Assembly (NCBI GenBank): GCA_002469975.1
Contig: DKMG01000027.1
Location: forward strand, 1 to 18,459
DNA from: Proteobacteria bacterium UBA7420
Lineage (GTDB): Bacteria; Pseudomonadota; Gammaproteobacteria; Magnimaribacterales; D2472
DNA: 18,459 nt
Reading direction: 5' to 3'
A program made the position numbers and the translations under genes. This document shows, one piece after another, positions 7,727-14,465 of the stretch. A model generated the notes under the pieces. It made no database searches. It was not told where the DNA came from and saw nothing but the letters and a program-made list of their open reading frames with translations. The stretch's first letter is position 1. Each line of letters opens with the position of its first letter.

Positions 7727-8548
7727 TTATTTCTCTGCAAGAACAAATCGATTTAAACCCTGCAGATCTTGATTTGAGACAATATTGATGAAGCCTTCCT
7801 CATGAAGAATGCTCATGACTTCATCTTTTTGTGTATGCCCATGCTCAAACATTATTTGCCCACCAGATTTCAATGCATGCATTGCTTGTTTGGCTATCTC
7901 TTTAAAGCTATTAAGCCCATTCGGGGTAACTAATGCTGATATAGGTTCGTGGATAAGATCTTTGAGATGCTCATCATCTGGGTGAATATATGGAGGGTTT
8001 GAAATAATTAATTCCACTGAATTGAATCGAGCAAATGATAACCAATTTGAGTAAATAAGTTGTAAATTTACAACTTCAAATTTCTTTAAATTGATTTGTG
8101 CTACCTCTAAGGCTTCAGCAGATATGTCTGAAGCAATGACCCTCCAAGAGGGTCTGCTCAGTGCCAAGGAAACTGAGATACACCCTGAACCAGTGCCGAC
8201 TTCGAGAACTACTGCGTCACTGCTTAAAGGCAGTCTCAAGACCTTTTCAACCATCAATTCTGTCTCAGGCCTCGGGATGAGCACTCTAGAGTCAACAAAG
8301 AAAGTATGATTAAAAAATGCAGATTCTTGTAAAATATAATCCAAAGGAATGCCTTGCGTATACTCATGAAAAAAGCTTTCTATTTGTTGCTGATCTTCGA
8401 GAGAGATTGGTATGTCATCCTCTAATGCAATAATAGTCTCTGATATCTTGAGGGAGCGTAGAAAGAATTTAAAGTCCCTGGGCAGAGTTCCATAGTGAGA
8501 GCTAAGCTTTCGAGCTTCAGCGAAATAGAATTGAAGCCTGCCGCTCAA
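7727..8548 (-). CDS. prmC: Release factor glutamine methyltransferase PrmC (HemK)
   Basis: PrmC uses S-adenosylmethionine to N5-methylate the glutamine of the GGQ motif in release factors RF1 and RF2, raising termination efficiency. The 273-residue product has the N-terminal helical substrate-binding domain, the IPRPETE motif (91-97), the SAM-binding loop VLEVGTGSG (114-122) and the catalytic NPPY (184-187). Its start is a TTG placed immediately after the TAA of prfA and in the same reading frame. No ATG or GTG exists before the methyltransferase domain, and this start gives the expected full-length N-terminal domain. Ribosome binding signals upstream are weak, so expression probably depends on reinitiation after prfA. 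It is the last gene of hemA-prfA-prmC and modifies the product of its neighbour. Confidence 0.95.
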   Translation of the reverse strand: MSGRLQFYFAEARKLSSHYGTLPRDFKFFLRSLKISETIIALEDDIPISLEDQQQIESFFHEYTQGIPLDYILQESAFFNHTFFVDSRVLIPRPETELMVEKVLRLPLSSDAVVLEVGTGSGCISVSLALSRPSWRVIASDISAEALEVAQINLKKFEVVNLQLIYSNWLSFARFNSVELIISNPPYIHPDDEHLKDLIHEPISALVTPNGLNSFKEIAKQAMHALKSGGQIMFEHGHTQKDEVMSILHEEGFINIVSNQDLQGLNRFVLAEK

Positions 8549-9640
8549 TTAAGTGCTGCTTTCTAGGTTGGAGAGAAGTGCAAGTTGGTTTTCTGTAATT
8601 AATGCTTGGCAAATAGAAATCATGTCTCCATCCATCACTTGATCTAGGTTATGTTGGGTTAGTTTTATTCTGTGGTCTGTGATGCGGCCTTGGGGAAAGT
8701 TGTAGGTCCGTATCTTTTCGCTTCTATCTCCTGTCCCAACCAATATCTTTCTTTCACTTGCAATGGAGCTCTGCTGCTCATCAATTTCGTTTTGTTTAAT
8801 TTTTGCTACCAACAAGGCCATGGCCTTAGCTTTGTTTTTATGCTGCGATGGTAAGTCTTGGCACTCAACAACAACTCCGGTTGGAATATGAGTGAGGCGA
8901 ACCGCGGAGTCAGTTTTATTAACATGTTGCCCTCCTGCCCCCGATGCCCTGTAAGTATCAACTCGCAAATCACTCTTATCAATCTCTACATCTTGTACCT
9001 CAGCAACCTCAGGAAGAATTGCAACAGTCACAGTGGAGGTATGAATTCTGCCCTGCGATTCAGTTTCAGGAACTCTTTGAACCCGATGAACACCAGACTC
9101 ATACTTCAAAAACTTAAAAACGCCCTGACCATTAATCTTCACAACAGCCTCTTTCAGACCGCTAGGTTCTGAGTACTTAGTATTAACAACCTCTAATTTC
9201 CACCCTTGTCTCTCAGAGAGCCTTGAATACATTCTAAATAAATCAGCAGCAAAGATTGCAGCTTCGTCACCGCCTGCACCAGCTCTAATTTCTAGATAAG
9301 CCGCGCCATCATCAGCTTCATCTTTGGGCAAGAGCATGAACTTTAAATCTGTTTCTAGTTGTAAGATTTTTTCTTCACTGAGAGAGATATCACTTTTAGC
9401 TAGCTCTATCAGCTCAGAATCACCTGAGTCCAAGAGCTCCTTTGCTCCTGATAGCTCGTCCTCAAGAACTTGCAGCGACCTAAACTGATCCACAATAGGT
9501 GTAATCTCTGCATACTCTTTATTCAATTGAGTGAATTTAATCATGTCGCCTGTCGCACCTTCTTGCGAAAGTGCAGTGTTAATCTCTTCAGAGCGCGTTA
9601 AAAGACTTTCTAATTTTGAAACAATAGAGTTATCTAGCAC
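8549..9640 (-). CDS. prfA: Peptide chain release factor 1 (RF1)
   Basis: RF1 recognises UAA and UAG in the ribosomal A site and triggers release of the finished peptide. The 363-residue product is full length. The tripeptide anticodon element is PET at 191-193 (RVPETESQGRIH), the P-x-T form of RF1 and not the SPF form of RF2. The catalytic GGQ is at 236-238 (GAGGQHVNKTDSAVR), whose glutamine is the target of the adjacent PrmC. Other hallmarks are EIRAGAGGDEAAIFA near 117 and KIRTYNFPQGRITDHRI near the C-terminus. The start is GTG, supported by an AAGGAG ribosome binding site 7 bases upstream and by alignment with the known N-terminus (SIVSKLE). It overlaps hemA by 11 bases. Confidence 0.97.
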   Translation of the reverse strand: MLDNSIVSKLESLLTRSEEINTALSQEGATGDMIKFTQLNKEYAEITPIVDQFRSLQVLEDELSGAKELLDSGDSELIELAKSDISLSEEKILQLETDLKFMLLPKDEADDGAAYLEIRAGAGGDEAAIFAADLFRMYSRLSERQGWKLEVVNTKYSEPSGLKEAVVKINGQGVFKFLKYESGVHRVQRVPETESQGRIHTSTVTVAILPEVAEVQDVEIDKSDLRVDTYRASGAGGQHVNKTDSAVRLTHIPTGVVVECQDLPSQHKNKAKAMALLVAKIKQNEIDEQQSSIASERKILVGTGDRSEKIRTYNFPQGRITDHRIKLTQHNLDQVMDGDMISICQALITENQLALLSNLESST

Positions 9641-10847
9641 TTCTAATCTCCTTAATCATTGATAATATTGCATGGCGGGTTAGGCTTGATAAGCATTGTA
9701 GCTCACCATCAGAGATTTGATGTCTCGCTTGAATTTCTGCTAAAGGATCCGGAGAGTTAATAATATGCTCAATGCCTTCTTGGTTTAAACTCTTTGCTAT
9801 GGCAGTTAGAGCTTGATAAGCCTCGCTGCGAGTATTTTTAATATTGATATTACTTCCAATTAAAGCTGCTTTATCTGCGATTAAAACATGTGCTTTTTTA
9901 GCTTCCCCGGTTCTCTCTTCTAAATTTTCTTGAGTCACTTTCTCCATATCCTCGATGCTGAACAAGTATGCATTCTCTATATCTCGCACTTGATCTTCAA
10001 TATTTCTTGGCACACCTAAATCTATTAAAAGCATCGGCTTATTTCTTCGTTGACGAAAAGCATTCTCAATTAAGCCTTTTCCAATAATGGGTAATGGGGT
10101 AGTAATCGATGCAACCAATATATCAGTGGAAGTAATTATAGTCGCAAGCTGGCTCAGACTTGAGGTATTGAGTTGAAGAGATGCTGAAATATGTAAAGTT
10201 TTATTCGTACGATTAATTGCCTGAATTTGTTGAATACCATTGCTATGAAAATGTTCCAAGACGCCAATGGCCATCTGCCCTGCTCCAACGACAGTGACTT
10301 GCTGCTGCTGAGGCTCTTCAAAAATTTCCTTCACGATCTTTAATGCCAATCCAGAAACTGACAAGGGGTTCACGCCTATGCTGGTTTCTGTTCTAGCTGC
10401 CTTAGCAATAGAAATCACTTCATCAATAATTTGCTGAAAGTTACCATGAATTGTTTTGAGATCCACAAAGGATTGCACGGCTTTTTTAAACTGGCCAAAA
10501 ATTTCTTGCTCACCCAGAACCTGAGAATCAAGCCCGCTTGCAACACAACACATGTGCTCTAAAGCCTCATTTCCACTCAAGGTGTATGAATCATCAATAA
10601 TTGATTTGCTGCAGCCAAGGAATTCTGTTGTTTTCTGCATAACCATTTCAGCCATTAACTCTTTTGCGTAAAAATAGATCTCTGTTCTATTGCAGGTGGA
10701 TAATGCAAAGAAGGACTCTATGCGATCATTAAAAGTGGTCGCTATAAAGTTTTTAAACTCTTCCTGGTTAGAGTCATTTATAATGAAAAGCTCTCTTTCT
10801 GAAAGCTTTGTAGTTTTATGATTTATGCCAAATAGCTGTAATTCCAT
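9630..10847 (-). CDS. hemA: Glutamyl-tRNA reductase
   Basis: HemA reduces glutamyl-tRNA(Glu) with NADPH to glutamate-1-semialdehyde, the first committed step of C5-pathway tetrapyrrole synthesis. The 405-residue product is full length. The catalytic cysteine is Cys52 in LSTCNRTEIY; the substrate-binding segment DSQVLGEQEIFGQFKKA lies near 107-123; the Rossmann NADPH loop reads VTVVGAGQMA near 184; and a C-terminal dimerisation domain is present. It leads the hemA-prfA-prmC operon, a standard gammaproteobacterial arrangement. The ATG at 10847 lies inside the first codons of the divergent lolB gene, so the hemA promoter must be within lolB. No clear -10/-35 pair or strong ribosome binding site is visible there. 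Confidence 0.97.
   Translation of the reverse strand: MELQLFGINHKTTKLSERELFIINDSNQEEFKNFIATTFNDRIESFFALSTCNRTEIYFYAKELMAEMVMQKTTEFLGCSKSIIDDSYTLSGNEALEHMCCVASGLDSQVLGEQEIFGQFKKAVQSFVDLKTIHGNFQQIIDEVISIAKAARTETSIGVNPLSVSGLALKIVKEIFEEPQQQQVTVVGAGQMAIGVLEHFHSNGIQQIQAINRTNKTLHISASLQLNTSSLSQLATIITSTDILVASITTPLPIIGKGLIENAFRQRRNKPMLLIDLGVPRNIEDQVRDIENAYLFSIEDMEKVTQENLEERTGEAKKAHVLIADKAALIGSNINIKNTRSEAYQALTAIAKSLNQEGIEHIINSPDPLAEIQARHQISDGELQCLSSLTRHAILSMIKEIRSAR
9648..9653 (-). promoter_or_regulatory. Ribosome binding site of prfA, inside hemA
   Basis: The minus strand reads AAGGAG here, 7 bases before the GTG at 9640. It is the strongest Shine-Dalgarno match in the hemA-prfA-prmC operon and decides the non-ATG start of prfA. 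It lies within the last codons of hemA. Confidence 0.8.
10753..10784 (+). promoter_or_regulatory. Candidate lolB-operon promoter inside hemA
   Basis: A perfect TATAAT (10779-10784) lies 40 bases before the lolB ATG, within the hemA coding region on the opposite strand. The only -35-like sequence, TTAAAC at 10753-10758, is 20 bases away, which is longer than ideal. If used, transcription would start near 10791 and leave a leader of about 34 bases. Confidence 0.3.
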
Positions 10848-11298
10848 AACAAAAAATCTTTGTATTGCCGTGTTAGTTTGCTCTTGCTCCTCAATCCCGA
10901 AACATCAAGCTGATAGCAGTTTGATTGGCAAGCTGTTCGCTAGTAACGGAGATGAGGCTATTGCGCTCAACCTTTCACTCCATCGCAAACTTGATAGGGA
11001 CATTATACAGATTAAAAAACCCTTTTATGGCAATGTATTTAGAGCTGAAATTGATCAAAAAAATAATCAAATAACTCACTTCCGCTCTCATAGCAGCTTC
11101 AATGGTTTGAGCAAGTTTGCTAGTGATATGGAAGCAGAGGAAATCATCAAGGTTTTTTATCGATGCTTTAAAATATTAGATCAGGAACAAAGCTGGGGTA
11201 ATGAAATACTTAAGGTTTCGTGCCTAGGTTCGCAAGAAAAAATTTCTCTGAAACTTACCTCTAGCGCATGGACAGTTTATGGGTTTTTAAACAGATGA
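10825..11298 (+). CDS. lolB: Outer-membrane lipoprotein LolB (short, diverged)
   Basis: LolB accepts lipoproteins from periplasmic LolA and inserts them into the outer membrane; it is itself an outer-membrane lipoprotein. The 157-residue product has a lipoprotein signal: a short N-region with Lys10, hydrophobic residues 12-19, and a lipobox Val-Cys-Ser-Cys with likely lipidated Cys21. The rest has the alternating polar/hydrophobic look of the LolA/LolB half-barrel (for example FRAEIDQKNNQITHFRSH). It is about 50 residues shorter than E. coli LolB (207), and sequence alone would not name it. The call rests mainly on position: divergent from hemA and joined to ispE by an ATGA overlap, exactly where lolB sits in gammaproteobacteria. 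The ATG lies 23 bases inside hemA and has no visible ribosome binding site. Confidence 0.7.
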   Translation: MPNSCNSITKNLCIAVLVCSCSSIPKHQADSSLIGKLFASNGDEAIALNLSLHRKLDRDIIQIKKPFYGNVFRAEIDQKNNQITHFRSHSSFNGLSKFASDMEAEEIIKVFYRCFKILDQEQSWGNEILKVSCLGSQEKISLKLTSSAWTVYGFLNR

Positions 11299-12125
11299 AT
11301 CAGGGTATAACGCTAGTCTGTCCCGCTAAATTGAATTTGATGCTTCAAGTTCTGAGTAAGCGGCTTGATGGCATGCATGAAATCCATAGTCACTTCCAAC
11401 TTATTAATTTATTTGACGAGATGACTATTCAAAAAAGCAATGCTTCTAATAGCTGGATTAGCACTGACTCTCCCCTCAATATTGAAAATAAAGATAATAT
11501 TGTTTATCAGGCTATCAGCTCTCTTCGCAAATATACTCAGCTAGACATTCATTGCAAAATCCATATCACGAAAAATATTCCAATTGGGGGTGGTCTTGGA
11601 GGCGGAAGCTCAAACGCAGCTGCTGCATTGATTGGCATTAACACTCTGTATGATTTGGGCTTATCTGTTACTGAACTGATGAATATTGGAGTGAAACTTG
11701 GAGCAGATGTGCCTTTTTTTATATTTGGAAAAAATGCAATGGCAAGCGGTATTGGGGAGGTGCTGCAAGAGACTGACTGCGTTGATTCAAAATTTTTAAT
11801 TATTTCTCCTGACATACATTCATCTACTAGAGAGATGTTCGCTGCTTGGGACGAATCAAATGATTCAGATATATCGGAGAATTGTATGGAATGTAGTAAC
11901 TCTTTTCTGCCCCTGTTTCTTGCTCGGAACAAAGATCTCCAAAAAATATATGAGGAATTGAGTCATTTGCAAGAGATTAAGCTCTCAGGAACTGGCTCTA
12001 CAATGTTTTGCCTGTACAAAGATCATGGCGAGATTAAAAAAACTTTAAAAAAAATTCCAACTAAATGGAGACACTTTTTTTGTGAACCATTACAATGTTC
12101 ACCATTATTAGAATACATAACATAA
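11295..12125 (+). CDS. ispE: 4-diphosphocytidyl-2-C-methyl-D-erythritol kinase
   Basis: IspE phosphorylates the 2-hydroxyl of CDP-methylerythritol in the MEP pathway to isoprenoids. The 276-residue GHMP kinase has the substrate-site lysine Lys12 (CPAKLNLMLQV), the glycine-rich ATP loop PIGGGLGGGSSNAAAA near 96-111, the catalytic aspartate Asp138 in GADVP, and the C-terminal LSGTGSTMFCLY motif. I chose the ATG at 11295, which overlaps the lolB stop as ATGA and gives the usual N-terminus just ahead of PAKLNL. An in-frame ATG at 11268 would add nine residues with no family counterpart. The stop codon directly abuts the first base of tRNA-Gln. Confidence 0.96.
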   Translation: MNQGITLVCPAKLNLMLQVLSKRLDGMHEIHSHFQLINLFDEMTIQKSNASNSWISTDSPLNIENKDNIVYQAISSLRKYTQLDIHCKIHITKNIPIGGGLGGGSSNAAAALIGINTLYDLGLSVTELMNIGVKLGADVPFFIFGKNAMASGIGEVLQETDCVDSKFLIISPDIHSSTREMFAAWDESNDSDISENCMECSNSFLPLFLARNKDLQKIYEELSHLQEIKLSGTGSTMFCLYKDHGEIKKTLKKIPTKWRHFFCEPLQCSPLLEYIT

Positions 12126-12200
12126 TGGGGTGTAGCCAAGCGGTAAGGCAACGGGTTTTGATCCCGTCATGCGCTGGTTCGAATCCAGCCACCCCAGCCA
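12126..12200 (+). tRNA. glnT: tRNA-Gln (anticodon UUG)
   Basis: The 75-base cloverleaf folds with no mismatch: 7-pair acceptor TGGGGTG/CACCCCA, D stem GCC/GGC, anticodon stem ACGGG/CCCGT with loop TTTTGAT (anticodon TTG), variable CATGC, and T stem GCTGG/CCAGC with TTCGAAT loop. The discriminator is G and CCA is encoded. The first pair is U1-A72, a feature of tRNA-Gln that both glutaminyl-tRNA synthetase and GatCAB can favour. It begins immediately after the ispE stop and ends 12 bases before the prs start, so it must be cut out of a shared transcript unless a promoter lies inside ispE. The gene name suffix is arbitrary. Confidence 0.97.
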
Positions 12201-12212
12201 ATTTTAGCAATC

Positions 12213-13172
12213 ATGATAAATAAGCCCACTCTTGGAATATTTGCAGGCTCCGCCTCAAAGCAACTCGCAGCTGAAGTGGTTAGCATCCTTGGTCTAAAGC
12301 TAGGCAGCATTGAATTAGGTAAATTTTCTGATGGCGAAATTAAAGTTGAGATACTTGAAAATGTTAGAGGACATGAAGCCTACGTGATTCAATCGACATG
12401 TGCGCCTTCCAATGCTAATTTGATGGAGCTAATGCTAATCACAGATGCCCTCAAAAGATCTTCTGCCGCTAAAATTACAGCAATCCTTCCTTACTATGGT
12501 TACGCTCGTCAAGACAGAAGGGTGAGATCTGCTAGGGTGCCTATTAGCGCCAAAGTCATTGCAGACATGATGAATACCGTTGGAGTTGATAGGGTTCTGA
12601 CGGTGGATCTTCACTCAGAATCTATACAAGGGTTTTTTGATATGCCAGCTGATAATGTTTATGCAACAAAAATTATGCATGATGATATTAAATCACGCTC
12701 TACAACTGGTGAGCAAATATTAGTTGTTTCTCCTGATGTTGGCGGCGTCGTAAGAGCCAGAGCCTTGGCTAAGTTCTTAGATGAATCTGATCTAGCCATT
12801 ATTGATAAAAGAAGAGCTACCACAAACGAGTCTGAAGTGATGAATATCATTGGTGATGTTGCGGGTAAATGCTGCATTGTGCCAGATGATATAATTGATA
12901 CAGCTGGAACGCTTTGCAATGCTGCCCAAGCCCTAAAAGATGCTGGAGCCGCTAAGGTAAAGGCTTATATTACTCATCCTGTTCTATCTGGGCCTGCAAT
13001 TGAAAGAATTACCAATTCAGCCATTGATGAATTAGTTGTAACCAATTCCATTCCACTGTCCACAGAAGCAGAAAAATGCAGTAAAATACGCGTCATTTCT
13101 CTTGCCCCAACAATTGCTGAGTGCATTAGAAGATTAAACAATGAAGAGTCGCTTAGCGCTCTTTTCTTGTAA
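12213..13172 (+). CDS. prs: Ribose-phosphate pyrophosphokinase (PRPP synthetase)
   Basis: Prs transfers pyrophosphate from ATP to ribose-5-phosphate, making PRPP for purine, pyrimidine, NAD, histidine and tryptophan synthesis. The 319-residue class I enzyme is full length. It shows the ATP-site flexible loop RQDRRVRSARVP (99-110), the metal-binding VDLH (131-134), the regulatory segment IDKRR (197-201) and the PRPP loop DDIIDTAGTL (225-234). It is the next gene after tRNA-Gln. The leader between the tRNA 3' end and the ATG is only 12 bases and carries no ribosome binding site, so once the tRNA is released the mRNA would be nearly leaderless. rplY follows 20 bases downstream. Confidence 0.97.
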   Translation: MINKPTLGIFAGSASKQLAAEVVSILGLKLGSIELGKFSDGEIKVEILENVRGHEAYVIQSTCAPSNANLMELMLITDALKRSSAAKITAILPYYGYARQDRRVRSARVPISAKVIADMMNTVGVDRVLTVDLHSESIQGFFDMPADNVYATKIMHDDIKSRSTTGEQILVVSPDVGGVVRARALAKFLDESDLAIIDKRRATTNESEVMNIIGDVAGKCCIVPDDIIDTAGTLCNAAQALKDAGAAKVKAYITHPVLSGPAIERITNSAIDELVVTNSIPLSTEAEKCSKIRVISLAPTIAECIRRLNNEESLSALFL

Positions 13173-13192
13173 AAAGTTTAAAGGTACAACTT

Positions 13193-13885
13193 ATGTCAAA
13201 TGAAATTATATTAAATGCAGATCTAAGAATTAGAACTGGAACAAATAAAACTCGCGAAATTAGAAGAGAAGACTCGATGGTCCCAGCGATTATTTATGGC
13301 AGCGAACAAGAGTCTAAAAATATAAAAGTGAGATTAAATGAGTTAACAAAGGCTTCAGAAAATGAACTTTTCTATACTCAGGTATTGATAATTAAGCTAG
13401 AAGGTCAAGAAGAAAAGGTTGTGTTGAAAGAGCTACAAAGAGAGCCAGTTAAAGGCAAATTTTTACATGCTGATTTCTTAAGGGTATCTGGAAAAACTAA
13501 ACTTAAAGTTGTGGTTCCATTTAGATTTATTGGTGAAGAGGATTGTGAGGGCGTGAAAACTGACGGCGGTGTTATTGCCAAGGCAATGTCAGAAATTGAA
13601 ATAGCCTGCTTAGCAGGAAATATTCCAGAGGCTATTGAGGTAGATATTACGAATCTTCTGTTAAATGAATCTGTTCGCTTGACTGAATTGAACCTTCCAG
13701 ATGGTGCAGAAATTCCAGGCCTGGATGAGGAGCATGATCAAATGGTAGTTTCAGTGAATGCGCCTAGAGCTGAAGAGGTGGAAGCTGAGATCACACCTGA
13801 GGATGGTGAAGGCGGTGGAGATGAGCAAGGATCAGAAGATAAAAACGATACTAGCTCTTCGGATAGCCCAGAAGAGAGTAATTAA
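13193..13885 (+). CDS. rplY: 50S ribosomal protein L25 (CTC / TL5 type)
   Basis: L25 binds 5S rRNA in the large subunit. This is the long two-domain CTC form of 230 residues, unlike the 94-residue E. coli protein. Residues 1-95 form the 5S-binding L25 domain (VPAIIYG, LKELQREPVKGKFLHADFLRV), and about 100-190 form the TL5 C-terminal beta domain (GVKTDGGVIAKAMSEIEIACL). Residues 192-230 form a strongly acidic, Gly/Ser-rich low-complexity tail that is probably disordered. An AAAGG ribosome binding site precedes the ATG. The prs-rplY-pth-ychF order is conserved in Pseudomonas-like gammaproteobacteria and groups translation genes. Confidence 0.95.
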   Translation: MSNEIILNADLRIRTGTNKTREIRREDSMVPAIIYGSEQESKNIKVRLNELTKASENELFYTQVLIIKLEGQEEKVVLKELQREPVKGKFLHADFLRVSGKTKLKVVVPFRFIGEEDCEGVKTDGGVIAKAMSEIEIACLAGNIPEAIEVDITNLLLNESVRLTELNLPDGAEIPGLDEEHDQMVVSVNAPRAEEVEAEITPEDGEGGGDEQGSEDKNDTSSSDSPEESN

Positions 13886-13899
13886 GTTGCAGCAGCTCT

Positions 13900-14463
13900 G
13901 TGCCTAATATAAGTATTATTGGCTTAGGAAATCCTGGGCAGAAATACACTGAAACTCGACATAATATTGGCAAAGACTGGGTTATCAGCTACTGCAAAGA
14001 ACACAATATTGATCTCAAGATAAAAAATAAATTAGATGCATCTGTTGCCATTTCAGGAGATGAAAAAATTCTTTGGGGGCATCCAAATTTATATGTCAAT
14101 GAATCTGGGCAATCAATAAATAAAATTATCAAGAATACAAATCAGGAATTGATGAATACTGTGATCTTGCATGATGACTTGGATTTGCCTATTGGCACAT
14201 TGAAATTAAAGATCGAAGGAGGTCACGGCGGCCACAATGGGCTCAAAAGTATTATAGGCTCTGTGGGTAGTGGTTTTCTTAGAATCAGAATAGGGATAGG
14301 CCACCCTGGTCAGAAAGAAGACGTAACCAGTTGGGTTTTAGGAAAATTTAAACCGCAAGAAAAGAAACTATTAGCAGATAGCTATATAGCATTTCTTAGC
14401 GTTATTGAGATGCTTACTGAAAAACAGATCGAAAGAGTTCAACTTCAACTTCATACAGGATAA
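13900..14463 (+). CDS. pth: Peptidyl-tRNA hydrolase
   Basis: Pth cleaves the ester bond of peptidyl-tRNAs that drop off ribosomes, recycling tRNA. The 187-residue product has the full active site: GLGNPG (8-13) with Asn11, the catalytic histidine His21 in TRHNIG, Asn67 in LYVNESG, Asp92 in HDDLDLP, and Asn113 in GGHGGHNGLKSI. The start is GTG, 14 bases after the rplY stop. No ATG lies nearby and the Shine-Dalgarno match is weak (GCAG), so translation may be low or coupled to rplY. The stop codon is two bases before the ychF ATG. Confidence 0.96.
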   Translation: MPNISIIGLGNPGQKYTETRHNIGKDWVISYCKEHNIDLKIKNKLDASVAISGDEKILWGHPNLYVNESGQSINKIIKNTNQELMNTVILHDDLDLPIGTLKLKIEGGHGGHNGLKSIIGSVGSGFLRIRIGIGHPGQKEDVTSWVLGKFKPQEKKLLADSYIAFLSVIEMLTEKQIERVQLQLHTG

Positions 14464-14465
14464 TT

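Noticed and set aside
7522..7788. Plus-strand 88-codon reading frame spanning the prmC/acyl-CoA synthetase gap
   Set aside because: It overlaps the ends of two solid minus-strand genes, has no ribosome binding site, and its protein has no coherent domain character; better explained by chance in the gap.
8858..9172. Plus-strand 104-codon reading frame opposite prfA
   Set aside because: It lies wholly antisense to conserved RF1 codons, with no start signal and an odd composition; a shadow of prfA.
11268..11294. Upstream ATG as the ispE start
   Set aside because: The nine extra residues have no family counterpart, and the ATG at 11295 forms a typical ATGA overlap with the lolB stop.
11549..11932. 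Minus-strand 127-codon reading frame inside ispE
   Set aside because: Antisense to the conserved GHMP-kinase core; no independent evidence of coding.
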